From Cellulomonas sp. KH9 (GTDB lineage: Bacteria > Actinomycetota > Actinomycetes > Actinomycetales > Cellulomonadaceae), in assembly GCF_900114185.1 (NCBI RefSeq), contig NZ_FOSE01000001.1:1-46124 (forward strand): a DNA stretch of 46,124 bases, written 5' to 3'. A program made the translations under genes and the position numbers. Below are positions 1-8,933 of this stretch, piece by piece (the stretch's first letter is position 1; the number at the start of each line of letters is the position of its first letter). Below the pieces are notes generated by a model, which saw only the letters and a program-made list of their open reading frames with translations, did not search any database and was not told where the DNA came from.

Positions 1-298
1 ACTTCGGGCGCTCTGCCCGGTCCGCTGCCTGCTGCCGACGAACCATCGAACACCTCCACGATCTCGAGGTGTTGCGACGACCGATTGAATCCGCCAAGGG
101 ACTGGCAGTCCGAGTGATGGTCTGGTGAGACGGTCGAGGCTTCGCGAACGAGGCCATCGCCGCTCATGACGCCCGGCCGCCTCTCACAGGGTTGCGACAT
201 GCGTGTCTGCTGACATCCCCTCTGCAGTATCGGCAGTGCCCACGCCCACTCAGCGAGGATCACCGTGGAGCCGGCGGCGAATCCGGGGATCGAGATGA
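1..298. other. left edge without a supported gene
   Basis: I find no reading frame here with convincing protein-like composition, no RNA gene and no clear hairpin. It may be the eroded downstream flank of the broken frame that follows. Confidence 0.3.
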
Positions 299-527
299 TC
301 ACGAGACCACCTCGGCGAGAACCTCGGGCGCCCGCCAGTCGACGCAGATCCACTTCCCGTCGATGTCGAGCGCGACGAGTGCGATCGGATCCTCGCTCGA
401 ACACGGTGATCTGACCGGCGGACACCTCAGCGCGCCTGCCGCTCGCCCCGACGAACGTGCTGTCGGGCCACCTCGACCGCAGGGTGTCGCGAACGGCGGA
501 CGGCGCGAAGCGAAACGCACCGTCCAC
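299..527 (-). pseudogene. possible frameshifted small protein gene
   Basis: Two minus-strand frames each look protein-like but do not join. The upstream part (from a GTG at 527) reads VDGAFRFAPSAVRDTLRSRW and continues to about ITVFE. The downstream part, in another frame, reads EDPIALVALDIDGKWICVDW and ends LAEVVS before the TGA at 299-301. The two meet around 385-395, where a one-base shift would give a continuous protein of about 75 residues. I do not recognise a family. Either a frameshift has inactivated the gene or the base call there is wrong. The true start could lie further upstream, as the sequence up to about 700 also has an acidic protein-like stretch. Confidence 0.25.
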
Positions 528-762
528 GACGGCGACGGTGCCTGTGACAGCGTGGCGGGTCCTCCGTGCTCTGACCGACGGCGGCGCCGAGTGCCCTCGG
601 CGCCCATCCGTGCCAGGACCGTGCCGAGGGGCAGTCGTGGCCCCTGCCCGGGATCATCGACCACCCACGTCTCGACGTCGTCGCCGTCGTCCTCGTGATG
701 CTCGTCCTCCGACGGGTCCTGTCGGGGCTGGCTTGTCGGTGCTCGGGCCTAGTGTGCGGAGC

Positions 763-1482
763 ATGACGCGGTACATCGACGAGGATCTGCACGGTGCGGA
801 GTTCCGCGAGTGCGATCTGACCGGGGCACGCCTGATCGGCGTCGTCATGCAGGATGCCGTGATCGACGGGTTCGTCACCAACCTCGTGGTGAACGGCGTC
901 GAGGTCAGCGAGTACGTCGAGGCAGAGCTCGACCGGCGTCATCCGGTGCGGGTGCTGATCCGCTCCGAGGAGCCTGCCGATCTGCGCGAGGCATCGCGTC
1001 AGCTCCGTGCCGGCTGGGCCGCCACGATCGAGCGGATCCGCCGTACGCCCGGCATCGAGCGCCGCAGCGTGAACGACGAGTGGTCGGCGGTGCAGACGAT
1101 GCGCCACCTGGTCTTCGTCCACGACTCGTGGTTCCGCCGCTGCTGCCTGGGTTCGACGGAGCTGTTCACGCCGATGGGCATCGGGACGACCGACGAGCCC
1201 CACCGTGGAGCGCACGGGCTTGACCTCTCGCTCGACCCGGCCCTCGACGAGATCGTGAGCGTGCGTGACGCACAGGCCGCAGAGCTCGAGGCCTGGCTCG
1301 ACGAGGTCACCGCTGTGCAGCTCGCAGCGCGAGCGCCGGTGCCCGACGACGACGTCTGGCCGCCGTACGCCCGGGGACGCTCGGTGCGGCAGTGCCTCGG
1401 CACGGTGCTCAACGAGACCTTCGAGCACCACCGCTTCTGCGTCCGCGACCTCGACCTGATCGAGGCACAGGAGGCTGAGTAG
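763..1482 (+). CDS. DinB-family protein with pentapeptide-like N-terminus
   Basis: This 239-residue protein begins with a short stretch resembling pentapeptide repeats (residues 8-28, AEF-x-CDL-TGARL pattern). Residues about 75-235 look like the four-helix DinB_2 fold. Candidate metal-binding histidines of that fold are His115 and His120 (MRHLVFVH) and His222/His223 (NETFEHHRF). DinB proteins are usually divalent-metal enzymes, some acting as thiol-dependent transferases, but no substrate can be read here. The ATG at 763 is preferred over upstream in-frame starts because conserved-looking sequence begins there. The gene stands alone and is followed by a strong hairpin. Confidence 0.75.
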   Translation: MTRYIDEDLHGAEFRECDLTGARLIGVVMQDAVIDGFVTNLVVNGVEVSEYVEAELDRRHPVRVLIRSEEPADLREASRQLRAGWAATIERIRRTPGIERRSVNDEWSAVQTMRHLVFVHDSWFRRCCLGSTELFTPMGIGTTDEPHRGAHGLDLSLDPALDEIVSVRDAQAAELEAWLDEVTAVQLAARAPVPDDDVWPPYARGRSVRQCLGTVLNETFEHHRFCVRDLDLIEAQEAE

Positions 1483-1575
1483 GACCGGCTGCCGACCCAC
1501 GGCCAGCCCACACCCGCCGCGTCGACATCCTGTCGCGGTCTTCATCGCCGCGGGTCGCGACGAGCTCCTGCCGTG

Positions 1576-1625
1576 TGCACCAAGAGGCCACGAACGCACG
1601 GAGCGCGTCGTGACCTCTTGGTGCA
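1576..1625. terminator. hairpin between convergent genes
   Basis: A perfect 12-bp inverted repeat (TGCACCAAGAGG at 1576-1587, its complement at 1614-1625) is extended inward by a partial CACGA/TCGTG pairing. It lies between the convergent DinB gene and the small membrane gene, as expected of a bidirectional transcription stop. No U-tract follows on either strand. Confidence 0.45.
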
Positions 1626-1661
1626 TTCCGGCGTGATGACGGGAGCGGGTGGTACGAGCTC

Positions 1662-1865
1662 TTACCGCCGGCGGTAGCTCGCCCCACGCCCCCGCCAGCC
1701 GCCGTTCACCGGCGACGCGCCGCCGACTCCTCCCAGGTGCAGTGCGGCGAAGAACAGACCGAGGAACATCAGCGTCTGGGGGGTCAGGGCGTCCCCGACG
1801 TTCGCCTCGACGAGGTCGAGGAGCAGGGCGAGGGCGAAGATCGCGGCAGCGACGAGCGCGAGCAT
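1662..1865 (-). CDS. small membrane protein
   Basis: The predicted 67-residue protein starts MLALVAAAIFALALLLDLV, one hydrophobic helix, then has a second hydrophobic stretch (LMFLGLFFAALHLGGVG) and a basic tail ending YRRR. The ATG at 1865 is chosen because a GGAG lies just upstream on the minus strand. An upstream ATG at 1931 would add a proline-rich leader with no recognisable purpose. Two-helix proteins with this layout are common in actinobacteria and have no assigned function. Confidence 0.55.
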   Translation of the reverse strand: MLALVAAAIFALALLLDLVEANVGDALTPQTLMFLGLFFAALHLGGVGGASPVNGGWRGRGASYRRR

Positions 1866-2121
1866 GGGCACTCCAAGGGGGGAGGGGTCCGGAGGGTCGG
1901 ATTTCTGGTGATTCGACAGCACCGGGATCATGGCCCACGGTCACGAGCGGCGCGACTTGGCGGGGGGATCCGGGGCTCGAGGTCCTCAGGTGAAGGGCGC
2001 GACGGTTGTCGAGATGCACGATCGCTCGAGAATCGTGCCCCCTCGCCGAGCAGGGCCCTCAACGGTGGGCCGTCACGGTGACGACCAGCTCGCCCTCGCT
2101 GTCGTGTACGCTCGCAGATCA

Positions 2122-2141
2122 CATACCGGACGGTCGGTCTG
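2122..2141. promoter_or_regulatory. shared operator copy 1, upstream of the SDR/TetR operon
   Basis: CATACCGGACGGTCGGTCTG fits the near-palindrome CATACCG-N6-CGGTATG, which recurs at 5384, 15339 and 22801. It lies 27 bp before the start codon at 2169, where a repressor would overlap the promoter. The form is typical of TetR-family operators. Confidence 0.65.
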
Positions 2142-2168
2142 TGACCCGACCTCACGGAGAGGCGTGCG

Positions 2169-2933
2169 ATGCAGCGGTTCGAGGGCAGGGTCGCCCTGGT
2201 CACCGGCGCGAGCCGCGGCATCGGGTTCGCGATCGCCGAGCGGCTCCTCGCCGAGGGCGCGTCCGTGGTCCTCACGGGCCGCAAGCAGGACGCGCTCGAC
2301 GCCGCCGTCGCCGCCCTGTCGGCCCACCGCGGAGCCGAGCGGGTGCTGGGCGTCGCCGGGAAGGTCGACGACCCCGAGCACCGCACCGCGGCGATCGCCG
2401 CGACGGTCGAGCGGTTCGGGCGCCTCGACCACCTCGTGAACAACGCCGGCATCAACCCGGTCTACGGCCCGGCGCTGGAGATCGAGCTCGCGGCGGTGCA
2501 CAAGATCCTCGCCGTCAACGTCGTCGCGGCCCTCGAGTGGACGCGTGACGCGGTCGCCGCCGGGCTCGGGACGGGCGAGGGGGCGTCGGTGCTGAACACC
2601 GCGTCGGCCGCCGGTCTCACGGCCAGCCCCGGCATCGCGCTCTACGGCGTCTCCAAGGCCGGGCTCATGAACCTCACCGCGCAGCTCGCTGTCGAGCTCG
2701 CCCCGCGGGTCCGGGTCAACGCGGTGGCTCCCGCGGTCGTGCGGACCAGGCTCGGCGCCGCCCTCTACGAGGGTCGCGAGCAGGAGGTCGCCGCGCGCTA
2801 CCCGCTGCGCCGGATCGGCGAGCCCGTCGACGTCGCCGGCCCCGCGGCGTTCCTGCTGTCCGACGACGCCGGCTGGGTGACCGGTCAGACGCTCGTGATC
2901 GACGGTGGCGCCTCCGTGGCGCCGATGGGGTGA
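2169..2933 (+). CDS. SDR-family oxidoreductase (3-oxoacyl reductase-like)
   Basis: This 254-residue short-chain dehydrogenase has the full classical set. The cofactor loop TGASRGIG is at residues 12-19, NNAG at 91-94, and the catalytic triad is Ser136, Tyr149 and Lys153 (YGVSK). The C-terminal half has the usual NAVAPAVVRT and GWVTGQTLVIDGG motifs. Such enzymes interconvert a hydroxyl and a keto group with NAD(P)H, often at the 3-hydroxyacyl-CoA step. A GGAGAGG ribosome site precedes the ATG. It is the first gene of a four-gene operon behind operator copy 1 and is followed at once by a TetR gene. Confidence 0.88.
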   Translation: MQRFEGRVALVTGASRGIGFAIAERLLAEGASVVLTGRKQDALDAAVAALSAHRGAERVLGVAGKVDDPEHRTAAIAATVERFGRLDHLVNNAGINPVYGPALEIELAAVHKILAVNVVAALEWTRDAVAAGLGTGEGASVLNTASAAGLTASPGIALYGVSKAGLMNLTAQLAVELAPRVRVNAVAPAVVRTRLGAALYEGREQEVAARYPLRRIGEPVDVAGPAAFLLSDDAGWVTGQTLVIDGGASVAPMG

Positions 2934-2943
2934 GGATGTGCGG

Positions 2944-3585
2944 ATGAAGCAGACGAGCGTGGTGGACGACGTGACCCGGGCGGCGGTCGAGCTCTTCGCG
3001 TCCCGGGGGTACGCGAACACCTCCGTGCAGCAGGTGGTCGAGGCGGCAGGCGTGACCAAGGGCGCGCTCTACCACTACTTCCAGTCCAAGGACGACCTGC
3101 TGTTCGGCATCTACGAGCGCCTGCTGTCGCTGCAGACCGAGCACCTCAACGCGATCGTCGGGCGCGGCGAGCCGACCGCCGAGACCCTGCGCGCGGTGTG
3201 CGTCGACGTCATCGAGACGTCCGTCGACCACCTGCTCGAGGGCACCGTGTTCTTCCGCAGCGCGCACATGCTCTCGGCGCCGCGCCAGCAGGAGGTGACC
3301 CGCCGCCGCCGCGCGTACCACGACACCTTCGCCGGCCTCATCGAGGCCGGTCAGGCCGAGGGCCTGTACCGCACCGACGTCCCCGTCGCGGTGCTCGTCG
3401 CGCACTTCTTCTCGGACGTGCACTACCTCTCCCACTGGTACCGCCCCGAAGGCCCGGAGGACAAGACCGTGCTCGCGAACCAGCTCACCGACCTGTTCCT
3501 CGTCTCGATCTCGGCCGCGTCGGCCGGGGCGGCCGGGTCAGCACCTGTGGCCCGGCCGCACGCCGCCTCCGCGGCCGAGGGCTGA
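2944..3585 (+). CDS. TetR/AcrR-family transcriptional regulator
   Basis: This 213-residue protein has an N-terminal helix-turn-helix (residues about 6-52; VVEAAGVTKGALYHYFQSKD is the recognition region), then a helical ligand-binding domain. It sits inside the catabolic operon, 10 bp after the SDR and 5 bp before the MDR gene. The first operator copy precedes its own operon. It is therefore the leading candidate to bind the operator found at four promoters here, sensing a pathway acyl-CoA. The ATG at 2944 is preferred to one at 2905, which would overlap the SDR gene. Confidence 0.85.
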   Translation: MKQTSVVDDVTRAAVELFASRGYANTSVQQVVEAAGVTKGALYHYFQSKDDLLFGIYERLLSLQTEHLNAIVGRGEPTAETLRAVCVDVIETSVDHLLEGTVFFRSAHMLSAPRQQEVTRRRRAYHDTFAGLIEAGQAEGLYRTDVPVAVLVAHFFSDVHYLSHWYRPEGPEDKTVLANQLTDLFLVSISAASAGAAGSAPVARPHAASAAEG

Positions 3586-3590
3586 CCGCC

Positions 3591-4571
3591 GTGCGCGCCT
3601 GGCACGTCACGGCCCACGGGGAGCCCGCGGACGTCCTGCGGCTCGTCGACCTCCCCGACCCCGTCGCGGGCGACGGGCAGGTGCTCGTGCGGGTGCGGGC
3701 GGTCGCCGTGAACTTCCCGGACGTGCTGCTCGCGCGCGGGGAGTACCAGGTGCGCCCGCCGCTGCCGTTCGTGCCGGGCATCGAGCTGTGCGGAGAGGTC
3801 CTCGCGGTCGGCGCCGGCGTCACGCACGTGGACGTCGGGCAGCGCGTCGTCGGCTCCCACATCGGGGTGCTCGCCGAGCTCGCGGTGCTCGACGCCCACG
3901 AGGTCTTCCCGGCGCCGGACGCGCTCGACGACGCCCAGGCGGCCGCCTTCACGATCGCCTACCAGACCGGGTGGTTCGGGCTGCACCGGCGTGCGGCGCT
4001 CCAGCCGGGGGAGACCCTGCTCGTGCACGCCGCGGCAGGCGGGGTCGGCACCGCGGCGGTCCAGCTCGGCGCCGCGGCCGGTGCCCGCGTCATCGGGGTC
4101 GTCGGGAACGCCGCCAAGGCCGACGCCGCACGCCGCGCCGGGGCGCACGTCGTCGTCGACCGGTCCGTGCAGGACGTCGCGGACGCGGTGCGTGCCGAGA
4201 CCGGCGGTGCCGGGGCCGACGTCGTGTACGACCCCGTCGGCGGGGACGCGTTCGTCGCTTCGACGAAGTGCGTCGCGTTCGAGGGGCGGATCGTCGTGGT
4301 CGGGTTCGCCGGCGGGACCATCCAGGACATCCGTGCGGCGCACCTGCTGGTGAAGAACTACACCGTGCACGGCCTGCACTGGGGGCTCTACGCGCGCACC
4401 CGCCCGGACCTCGTCACCGCCGCGCACGCCGAGCTGACGCGGCTCGCGGACACCGGGGCCGTCGTGCCGCAGGTCAGCGACGTGGTCCCGTTCACCGACG
4501 CGGCCGCCGCGGTCGCCCGGCTCGCCGGCGGGAGCACGACGGGCCGCCTCGTGGTCCGCGTCCAGGACTGA
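3591..4571 (+). CDS. zinc-free MDR oxidoreductase, NADPH:quinone reductase-like
   Basis: The 326-residue protein is a medium-chain dehydrogenase/reductase of the quinone reductase/crotonase-reductase branch. It has an N-terminal GroES-like domain (VNFPDVLLARGEYQVRPPLP, PGIELCGEV) and a Rossmann domain with HAAAGGVGTAAVQLG at about 146-160. No structural or catalytic zinc cysteines are present. Members reduce quinones or the double bond of enones and enoyl-CoAs with NADPH. In this operon a role on an unsaturated or oxo intermediate is plausible. GTG at 3591, 5 bp after the TetR stop, is the start that gives the family-typical N-terminus. Confidence 0.85.
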   Translation: MRAWHVTAHGEPADVLRLVDLPDPVAGDGQVLVRVRAVAVNFPDVLLARGEYQVRPPLPFVPGIELCGEVLAVGAGVTHVDVGQRVVGSHIGVLAELAVLDAHEVFPAPDALDDAQAAAFTIAYQTGWFGLHRRAALQPGETLLVHAAAGGVGTAAVQLGAAAGARVIGVVGNAAKADAARRAGAHVVVDRSVQDVADAVRAETGGAGADVVYDPVGGDAFVASTKCVAFEGRIVVVGFAGGTIQDIRAAHLLVKNYTVHGLHWGLYARTRPDLVTAAHAELTRLADTGAVVPQVSDVVPFTDAAAAVARLAGGSTTGRLVVRVQD

Positions 4572-4608
4572 CGCGGCCGGGCCCGGACCGAGCGCAGAGG
4601 GGACGACG

Positions 4609-5340
4609 ATGACGCGGCTCGACGGACGTGTGGCCCTCGTCTCCGGCGGGGCACGCGGCCTCGGTGCCGCGTACGTGCGGGCCCTGCACGGCTGCGGCGC
4701 GAGCGTCGTCGTCGGGGACCTGCTCGACGAGGAGGGGGCTGCGCTCGCGGACGAGCTCGGGGAGCGCGCGCTGTTCGTGCACCTCGACGTGACGTCGGAG
4801 AGCAGCTGGGCGCTCGCGGTGGAGGCCGCGGTCGGGCTCGGCGGGGTGGACGTGCTGGTCAACAACGCCGGGATCGCGAACGCGGGCCGGATCGAGCGGT
4901 ACGGCCGGGAGAAGTGGGACGCCGTGATCGCGGTCAACCTCACGGGGACCTACCTCGGGGTGCGCGCGGCCGTGCCCGTCATGAAGGCGGCCCGGAAGGG
5001 GTCGATCATCAACATCTCCTCGGTCGAGGGGATGCGCGGCGACGCGGGCCTGCACGGGTACGTCGCGTCGAAGTTCGGGGTGCGCGGGCTCACCAAGTCC
5101 CTCGCGGTCGAGCTCGGTCCCGACGGGATCCGGGTCAACTCGGTGCACCCCGGCTTCGTGCTGACGCCGATGACGGAGCGGCTCGACGTGACGCTCCAGC
5201 GCATCCCGCTCGGGCGGCCCGCGGTGCCGGACGACGTCGTGGGCGCCGTGCTGTTCCTCGCGGGGGACGAGTCCGCGTACGTGACGGGCATCGAGCTCGT
5301 GGTCGACGGCGGCATGATCGCGGGCGTCCCGCACGCGTGA
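4609..5340 (+). CDS. SDR-family oxidoreductase (hydroxysteroid/3-hydroxyacyl type)
   Basis: The 243-residue classical SDR has SGGARGLG at residues 12-19, NNAG at 85-88, the active-site serines INISS at about 137-138, and Tyr151/Lys155 in YVASK. It ends with the usual ITGIEL-type strand and DGGM. The acidic residue after the second strand (GDLLD) favours NAD(H). It closes the operon begun at 2169, with a GAGGGG ribosome site. The two SDRs of the operon differ enough to act on different alcohols. Confidence 0.87.
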   Translation: MTRLDGRVALVSGGARGLGAAYVRALHGCGASVVVGDLLDEEGAALADELGERALFVHLDVTSESSWALAVEAAVGLGGVDVLVNNAGIANAGRIERYGREKWDAVIAVNLTGTYLGVRAAVPVMKAARKGSIINISSVEGMRGDAGLHGYVASKFGVRGLTKSLAVELGPDGIRVNSVHPGFVLTPMTERLDVTLQRIPLGRPAVPDDVVGAVLFLAGDESAYVTGIELVVDGGMIAGVPHA

Positions 5341-5383
5341 CGGCGGTACCGGGCGGGCGTCCGGGAAAGCGTCGAACCTGATA

Positions 5384-5403
5384 CATACCGGCCAGTCGGT
5401 TTC
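5384..5403. promoter_or_regulatory. shared operator copy 2, upstream of the ABC importer operon
   Basis: CATACCGGCCAGTCGGTTTC is the second copy of the motif seen at 2122. It lies 40 bp before the first importer gene and would place the whole transport operon under the same repressor. Confidence 0.62.
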
Positions 5404-5442
5404 TCCTGTACTGTCGCACCACGCCGACACGACGGAGTGCCG

Positions 5443-6186
5443 ATGCCACCACGGGAAGCGCCCGCCCGCGCGGGTGCGATGCGACTGCAGGTCCGCGGAC
5501 TGACCGTGCGCTTCGGCGGCCTCGCGGCCCTCACCGACGTCGACCTCGACGTCGCCGACGGCCAGGTCGTGGGCCTGATCGGGCCGAACGGCGCGGGCAA
5601 GACCACCGTGTTCAACGCCGTCAGCGGACTCGTGCGGCCGGCTGCCGGGGCGATCACCGTCGCGGGCCGCCCCGCGCCCCGCGCGCCCTCGGGGCTGGCC
5701 CGGGCGGGCGTCGCCCGCACGCTCCAGGGTCTCGGGCTGTTCCCCGGGCTCAGCGTGCTCGAGAACGTCGAGGTGGGCGCACTGGCCACCCCCGACCTGG
5801 CAGCCCGCGCGCTCCGGGCGCTCGACGACCTCGGGATCGCCGACCGCGCCGCGCTGCCCGTCGGTGCGCTGCCCTACCCCGAGCAGAAGAAGGTCGCCCT
5901 CGCGCGCGCGCTCGTCGCCGAGCCCCGGCTCCTGCTGCTCGACGAGCCCGCGGGCGGGCTCGGCGCCGCCGACATCGCCGAGCTCGACGCCGTCGTGCGG
6001 CGGGTCGCCGCGACCGGGTGCGCGGTCCTGCTCGTCGAGCACCACGTCGACTTCGTCATGGGGCTGTGCGACCGGGTCGTCGTGCTCGACTTCGGGCGGG
6101 TCATCGCCGACGGCCTGCCCGACGACGTCCGCCGCGACCCCGCCGTCACCGCGGCGTACCTCGGGATCGAGGTGAGCGCCCCGTGA
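5443..6186 (+). CDS. livG: branched-chain-type ABC transporter ATPase, LivG-like
   Basis: This is a 247-residue ATPase of the hydrophobic amino acid/carboxylate uptake class. Walker A is GPNGAGKTT at residues 47-55, Walker B is LLLLDEP, and the LivG-type insert around GLGLFPGLSVLENVEVG follows the Q-loop. The usual LSGGQ-type signature is replaced by LPYPEQKK, still followed by ARAL, as is common in LivG proteins. It opens a five-gene importer operon. ATG at 5443 has a GGAG five bases upstream; an in-frame ATG at 5479 is the alternative. With LivF it would power import of a substrate chosen by the binding protein at the operon end. Confidence 0.88.
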   Translation: MPPREAPARAGAMRLQVRGLTVRFGGLAALTDVDLDVADGQVVGLIGPNGAGKTTVFNAVSGLVRPAAGAITVAGRPAPRAPSGLARAGVARTLQGLGLFPGLSVLENVEVGALATPDLAARALRALDDLGIADRAALPVGALPYPEQKKVALARALVAEPRLLLLDEPAGGLGAADIAELDAVVRRVAATGCAVLLVEHHVDFVMGLCDRVVVLDFGRVIADGLPDDVRRDPAVTAAYLGIEVSAP

Positions 6187-6899
6187 GCGCAGCCCTGAGC
6201 GTGCGGGACCTCGTCGTCGGCTACGGCGGCGCGCCCGTCCTGCACGGCGTCTCGTTCGACGTCGACGACGGCACCGTCGTCGCGCTCGTCGGCGGCAACG
6301 GCGCCGGCAAGACCACGCTGCTGCGGACCGTGTCCGGGCTGCTCGCGCCGTCGGCCGGCACCGTGCACCTCGACGGGCGGGACCTCGCCCGCGTCGGCGT
6401 CGAGGACCGCGTGCGCCGCGGGCTCGCCCAGGTGCCCGAGGGTCGCGGTGTCATCACCGAGCTCACCGTCGAGGAGAACCTGCGGCTCGGCGGGCTCTGG
6501 CGCCGCGACCCCGCCGGCCTGCGAGCCGCGCTCGCCGAGATGTACGCGCTCTTCGAGCCCCTCGAGCGACGCCGCACGACCCTCGGCCACCAGCTCTCCG
6601 GCGGCGAGCGGCAGATGCTCGCGATCGCCCGCGCGCTCGTCGCCCGGCCCCGCGTGCTCCTGCTCGACGAACCGTCGCTCGGCCTCGCGCCCCTCGTCGT
6701 CGCCCAGATCATGCGCGTGCTGCGCGAGCTGTGCGACCGCACCGGGCTCACCGTCCTGCTCGCCGAGCAGAACGTCGCCGGGGCGCTGTCCGTCGCCGAC
6801 CACGGCCTCGTGCTCGGGCTCGGGGAGGTCGTCGCCTCACGGCCGGCGGCCGAGCTCGCCGGTGACGAGGCCCTCCGACACGCCTACCTGGGGTTCTGA
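6183..6899 (+). CDS. livF: branched-chain-type ABC transporter ATPase, LivF-like
   Basis: This 238-residue protein is the second ATPase of the importer. Walker A is GGNGAGKTT, the signature is LSGGERQM, and LLLDEPSLGLAP contains Walker B and the LivF-specific GLAP. VPEGRGV is the typical LivF sequence after the Q-loop region. Its GTG overlaps the livG stop by four bases, so the two are translationally coupled. Confidence 0.9.
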   Translation: MSAALSVRDLVVGYGGAPVLHGVSFDVDDGTVVALVGGNGAGKTTLLRTVSGLLAPSAGTVHLDGRDLARVGVEDRVRRGLAQVPEGRGVITELTVEENLRLGGLWRRDPAGLRAALAEMYALFEPLERRRTTLGHQLSGGERQMLAIARALVARPRVLLLDEPSLGLAPLVVAQIMRVLRELCDRTGLTVLLAEQNVAGALSVADHGLVLGLGEVVASRPAAELAGDEALRHAYLGF

Positions 6900-7777
6900 T
6901 GGACCGGTTCGTGTTCCTGCTCGGCACCGGGCTGGCCCGGGGCACGCTGTTCGCGCTGTTCGCGCTGTCGCTCGTGCTCATCTGGCGCGCCACCAGGATC
7001 GTCAACTTCGCCGCCGGCGCCATGGCGATCGTCGGCGTGTACGTCGGCGTCGCCGTCACCGGGGTGACCGGGAGCTACTGGTGGGGCCTGGTCGCGACCG
7101 TGCTGGCCGGCGGCCTCGTGGGGCTGGTCGTCGAGCGGGGGGTCCTGCGGTTCGCGTCGCCCCGCTCGCCGCTGTCCGGGGTCATCCTCGCGATCGGCCT
7201 GGTGATCGTGCTGCAGTCGCTGCTCGGCATCGCGTTCGGTCAGCAGCACGAGCCCGTCCCCGCACCGTTCAGCGACCGGCCGCTGCGCGTCGGCGGGGTC
7301 CCGCTGCTCTCGCCGTACGACGTGTTCGTCGTCGTCGTCGCGCTCGGGCTCATGGCGGTCCTGCGGCTGCTGTTCGTGCGGACGACGCTCGGCCTCCAGT
7401 TGCGCGCCGCGGCGTTCGCGCCCGAGGTGGCCCGGCTGCTCGGCGTCCGCGTCGCACGGATGCGGACGGTCGGCTGGGTGCTCGCCGCGGCCGCCGCGTC
7501 GCTCGCCGCGCTGCTCGCGGTGCCCAAGGAGCTCGGCCTCAACCCGCACGCCGCCGACATGCTGTTCGTCTACGCGTTCACCGTCGCGGTCGTCGGCGGG
7601 CTCGACTCACCGGGCGGTGCGCTCCTCGCAGGGCTCACGGTGGGGGTCGTCATGAGCCTCGTCACCGGGTACCTCGGGGCGACGCTGGCCCCCGTCGCGG
7701 TGCTCGCGCTGCTCGTCGTGGTGCTGCTCATGCGACCGTCCGGCCTGTTCGCCCAGGCCGAGGCGAGGCGAGCATGA
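6899..7777 (+). CDS. livH: branched-chain-type ABC permease, LivH-like
   Basis: The 292-residue integral membrane protein has about eight hydrophobic segments. The N-terminal pattern GLARGTLFALFALSLVLIWR and the FAAGAMAIVGVYV segment are characteristic of LivH permeases, and GGLDSPGGALLAGL near the C-terminus is the conserved cytoplasmic loop that contacts the ATPases. The start overlaps the livF stop by one base. It forms the membrane channel together with LivM. Confidence 0.9.
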   Translation: MDRFVFLLGTGLARGTLFALFALSLVLIWRATRIVNFAAGAMAIVGVYVGVAVTGVTGSYWWGLVATVLAGGLVGLVVERGVLRFASPRSPLSGVILAIGLVIVLQSLLGIAFGQQHEPVPAPFSDRPLRVGGVPLLSPYDVFVVVVALGLMAVLRLLFVRTTLGLQLRAAAFAPEVARLLGVRVARMRTVGWVLAAAAASLAALLAVPKELGLNPHAADMLFVYAFTVAVVGGLDSPGGALLAGLTVGVVMSLVTGYLGATLAPVAVLALLVVVLLMRPSGLFAQAEARRA

Positions 7778-8928
7778 GCGCGCGTCGCACGCTCCTGCTC
7801 GCGGTCGGTGGGCTCGTCCTCGCGATCGGCCTGACGTTCCTGCTCGACCCGTACCGCAACTACCAGCTCGCGATCGCCGCGGCCTACCTGTGCGCGACCG
7901 CCGGGCTGACCGTCCTCGTCGGGCTCAGCGGGCAGCTCTCGCTCGGGCACGCCGCCCTCATGGCGGCGGGCGGCTACGGGTACGCGCTGACGTCGCAGGC
8001 GCTGACCACGGCCGGTGTCGGCGGCCTCCCGCGGTTCCTCGCGGCGACCGTCGCCGCGGCGGTGGCCGCCGGGGTCCTCGGGCTGCTGCTCGGGCTCGCG
8101 GGCGCGCGCCTGCACGGCCCGTACCTCGCCGGGCTCACGCTCACGCTCGTCGTCGCGGTGCCCGCGGCGGCCGCGAGCGTCGGCGCGCTGCAGGGCGACC
8201 GCGGCATCCGGACGCAGTTCGAGGGCGTCCCGGGCCCGCTCAGGACCCTGATCGCCCTGGAGCAGTGGCAGGCGTGGGTCGCGCTCGCCGTCGCGGCCGT
8301 CGCCGTGACCGGGCTCGTCCTGGTGCGCGACGGGCGCACCGGGCTGCGCATGCGCGCGGTGCGGGACGACGAGGTCGCCGCCGCGCTCGCCGGGATCGCG
8401 CCCGCCCGGGTCAAGGTGCTGGCGTTCGTCGTCAGCTCCGTGACCGCCGGGCTCGGCGGCGCGGTCCTCACGTTCGTCACGCAGTCCGTCTCGCCCGGCG
8501 CCTACACCGTGTCGCTCTCGCTGCTGCTGCTCGTCGCGGTCGTGGTCGGCGGGCTCGGCAGCCTGCTCGGGGCCGCGCTCGGCGCGGTGCTCCTGGTGCT
8601 GCTGCCGTGGCTCGTCGGCACGCTGACCGACGCGCTGCCGCTCCCGTCGCAGGTCACGCAGCGTCTCGACGGCACGCTCGCGCTGCTGATCTTCGGCCTG
8701 CTGCTCATCCTCCTCGTCGCCGGCGCCCCGGGCGGCCTGGCCGGCGCGCTCACCACCGCCCGCGCCCGCCGCCGGGCCCGTCGACGCCCCCCGGCACCCG
8801 GGCCCACCGCCGCACGGCCCGTCCCCACCGGCGGGGACGACCCCACCGGCCCGGCCGCACGCCCCGGGCCCGTCGGCCCCACCGCCACCCGCCCTGGAGA
8901 ACCCGTCCGCACACCGACCGAGGGATGA
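7774..8928 (+). CDS. livM: branched-chain-type ABC permease, LivM-like
   Basis: This 384-residue permease begins with the LivM hallmark region YQLAIAAAYLCATAGLTVLV followed by GLSGQLSLGHAALMAAGGYG. It carries the conserved loop RDDEVAAALAGI and the GGLGSLLGAALGA segment. The last 50 residues are a proline- and arginine-rich cytoplasmic tail with no membrane segment, longer than is usual for the family. The ATG overlaps livH by four bases. Confidence 0.9.
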   Translation: MSARRTLLLAVGGLVLAIGLTFLLDPYRNYQLAIAAAYLCATAGLTVLVGLSGQLSLGHAALMAAGGYGYALTSQALTTAGVGGLPRFLAATVAAAVAAGVLGLLLGLAGARLHGPYLAGLTLTLVVAVPAAAASVGALQGDRGIRTQFEGVPGPLRTLIALEQWQAWVALAVAAVAVTGLVLVRDGRTGLRMRAVRDDEVAAALAGIAPARVKVLAFVVSSVTAGLGGAVLTFVTQSVSPGAYTVSLSLLLLVAVVVGGLGSLLGAALGAVLLVLLPWLVGTLTDALPLPSQVTQRLDGTLALLIFGLLLILLVAGAPGGLAGALTTARARRRARRRPPAPGPTAARPVPTGGDDPTGPAARPGPVGPTATRPGEPVRTPTEG

Positions 8929-8933
8929 CGACG

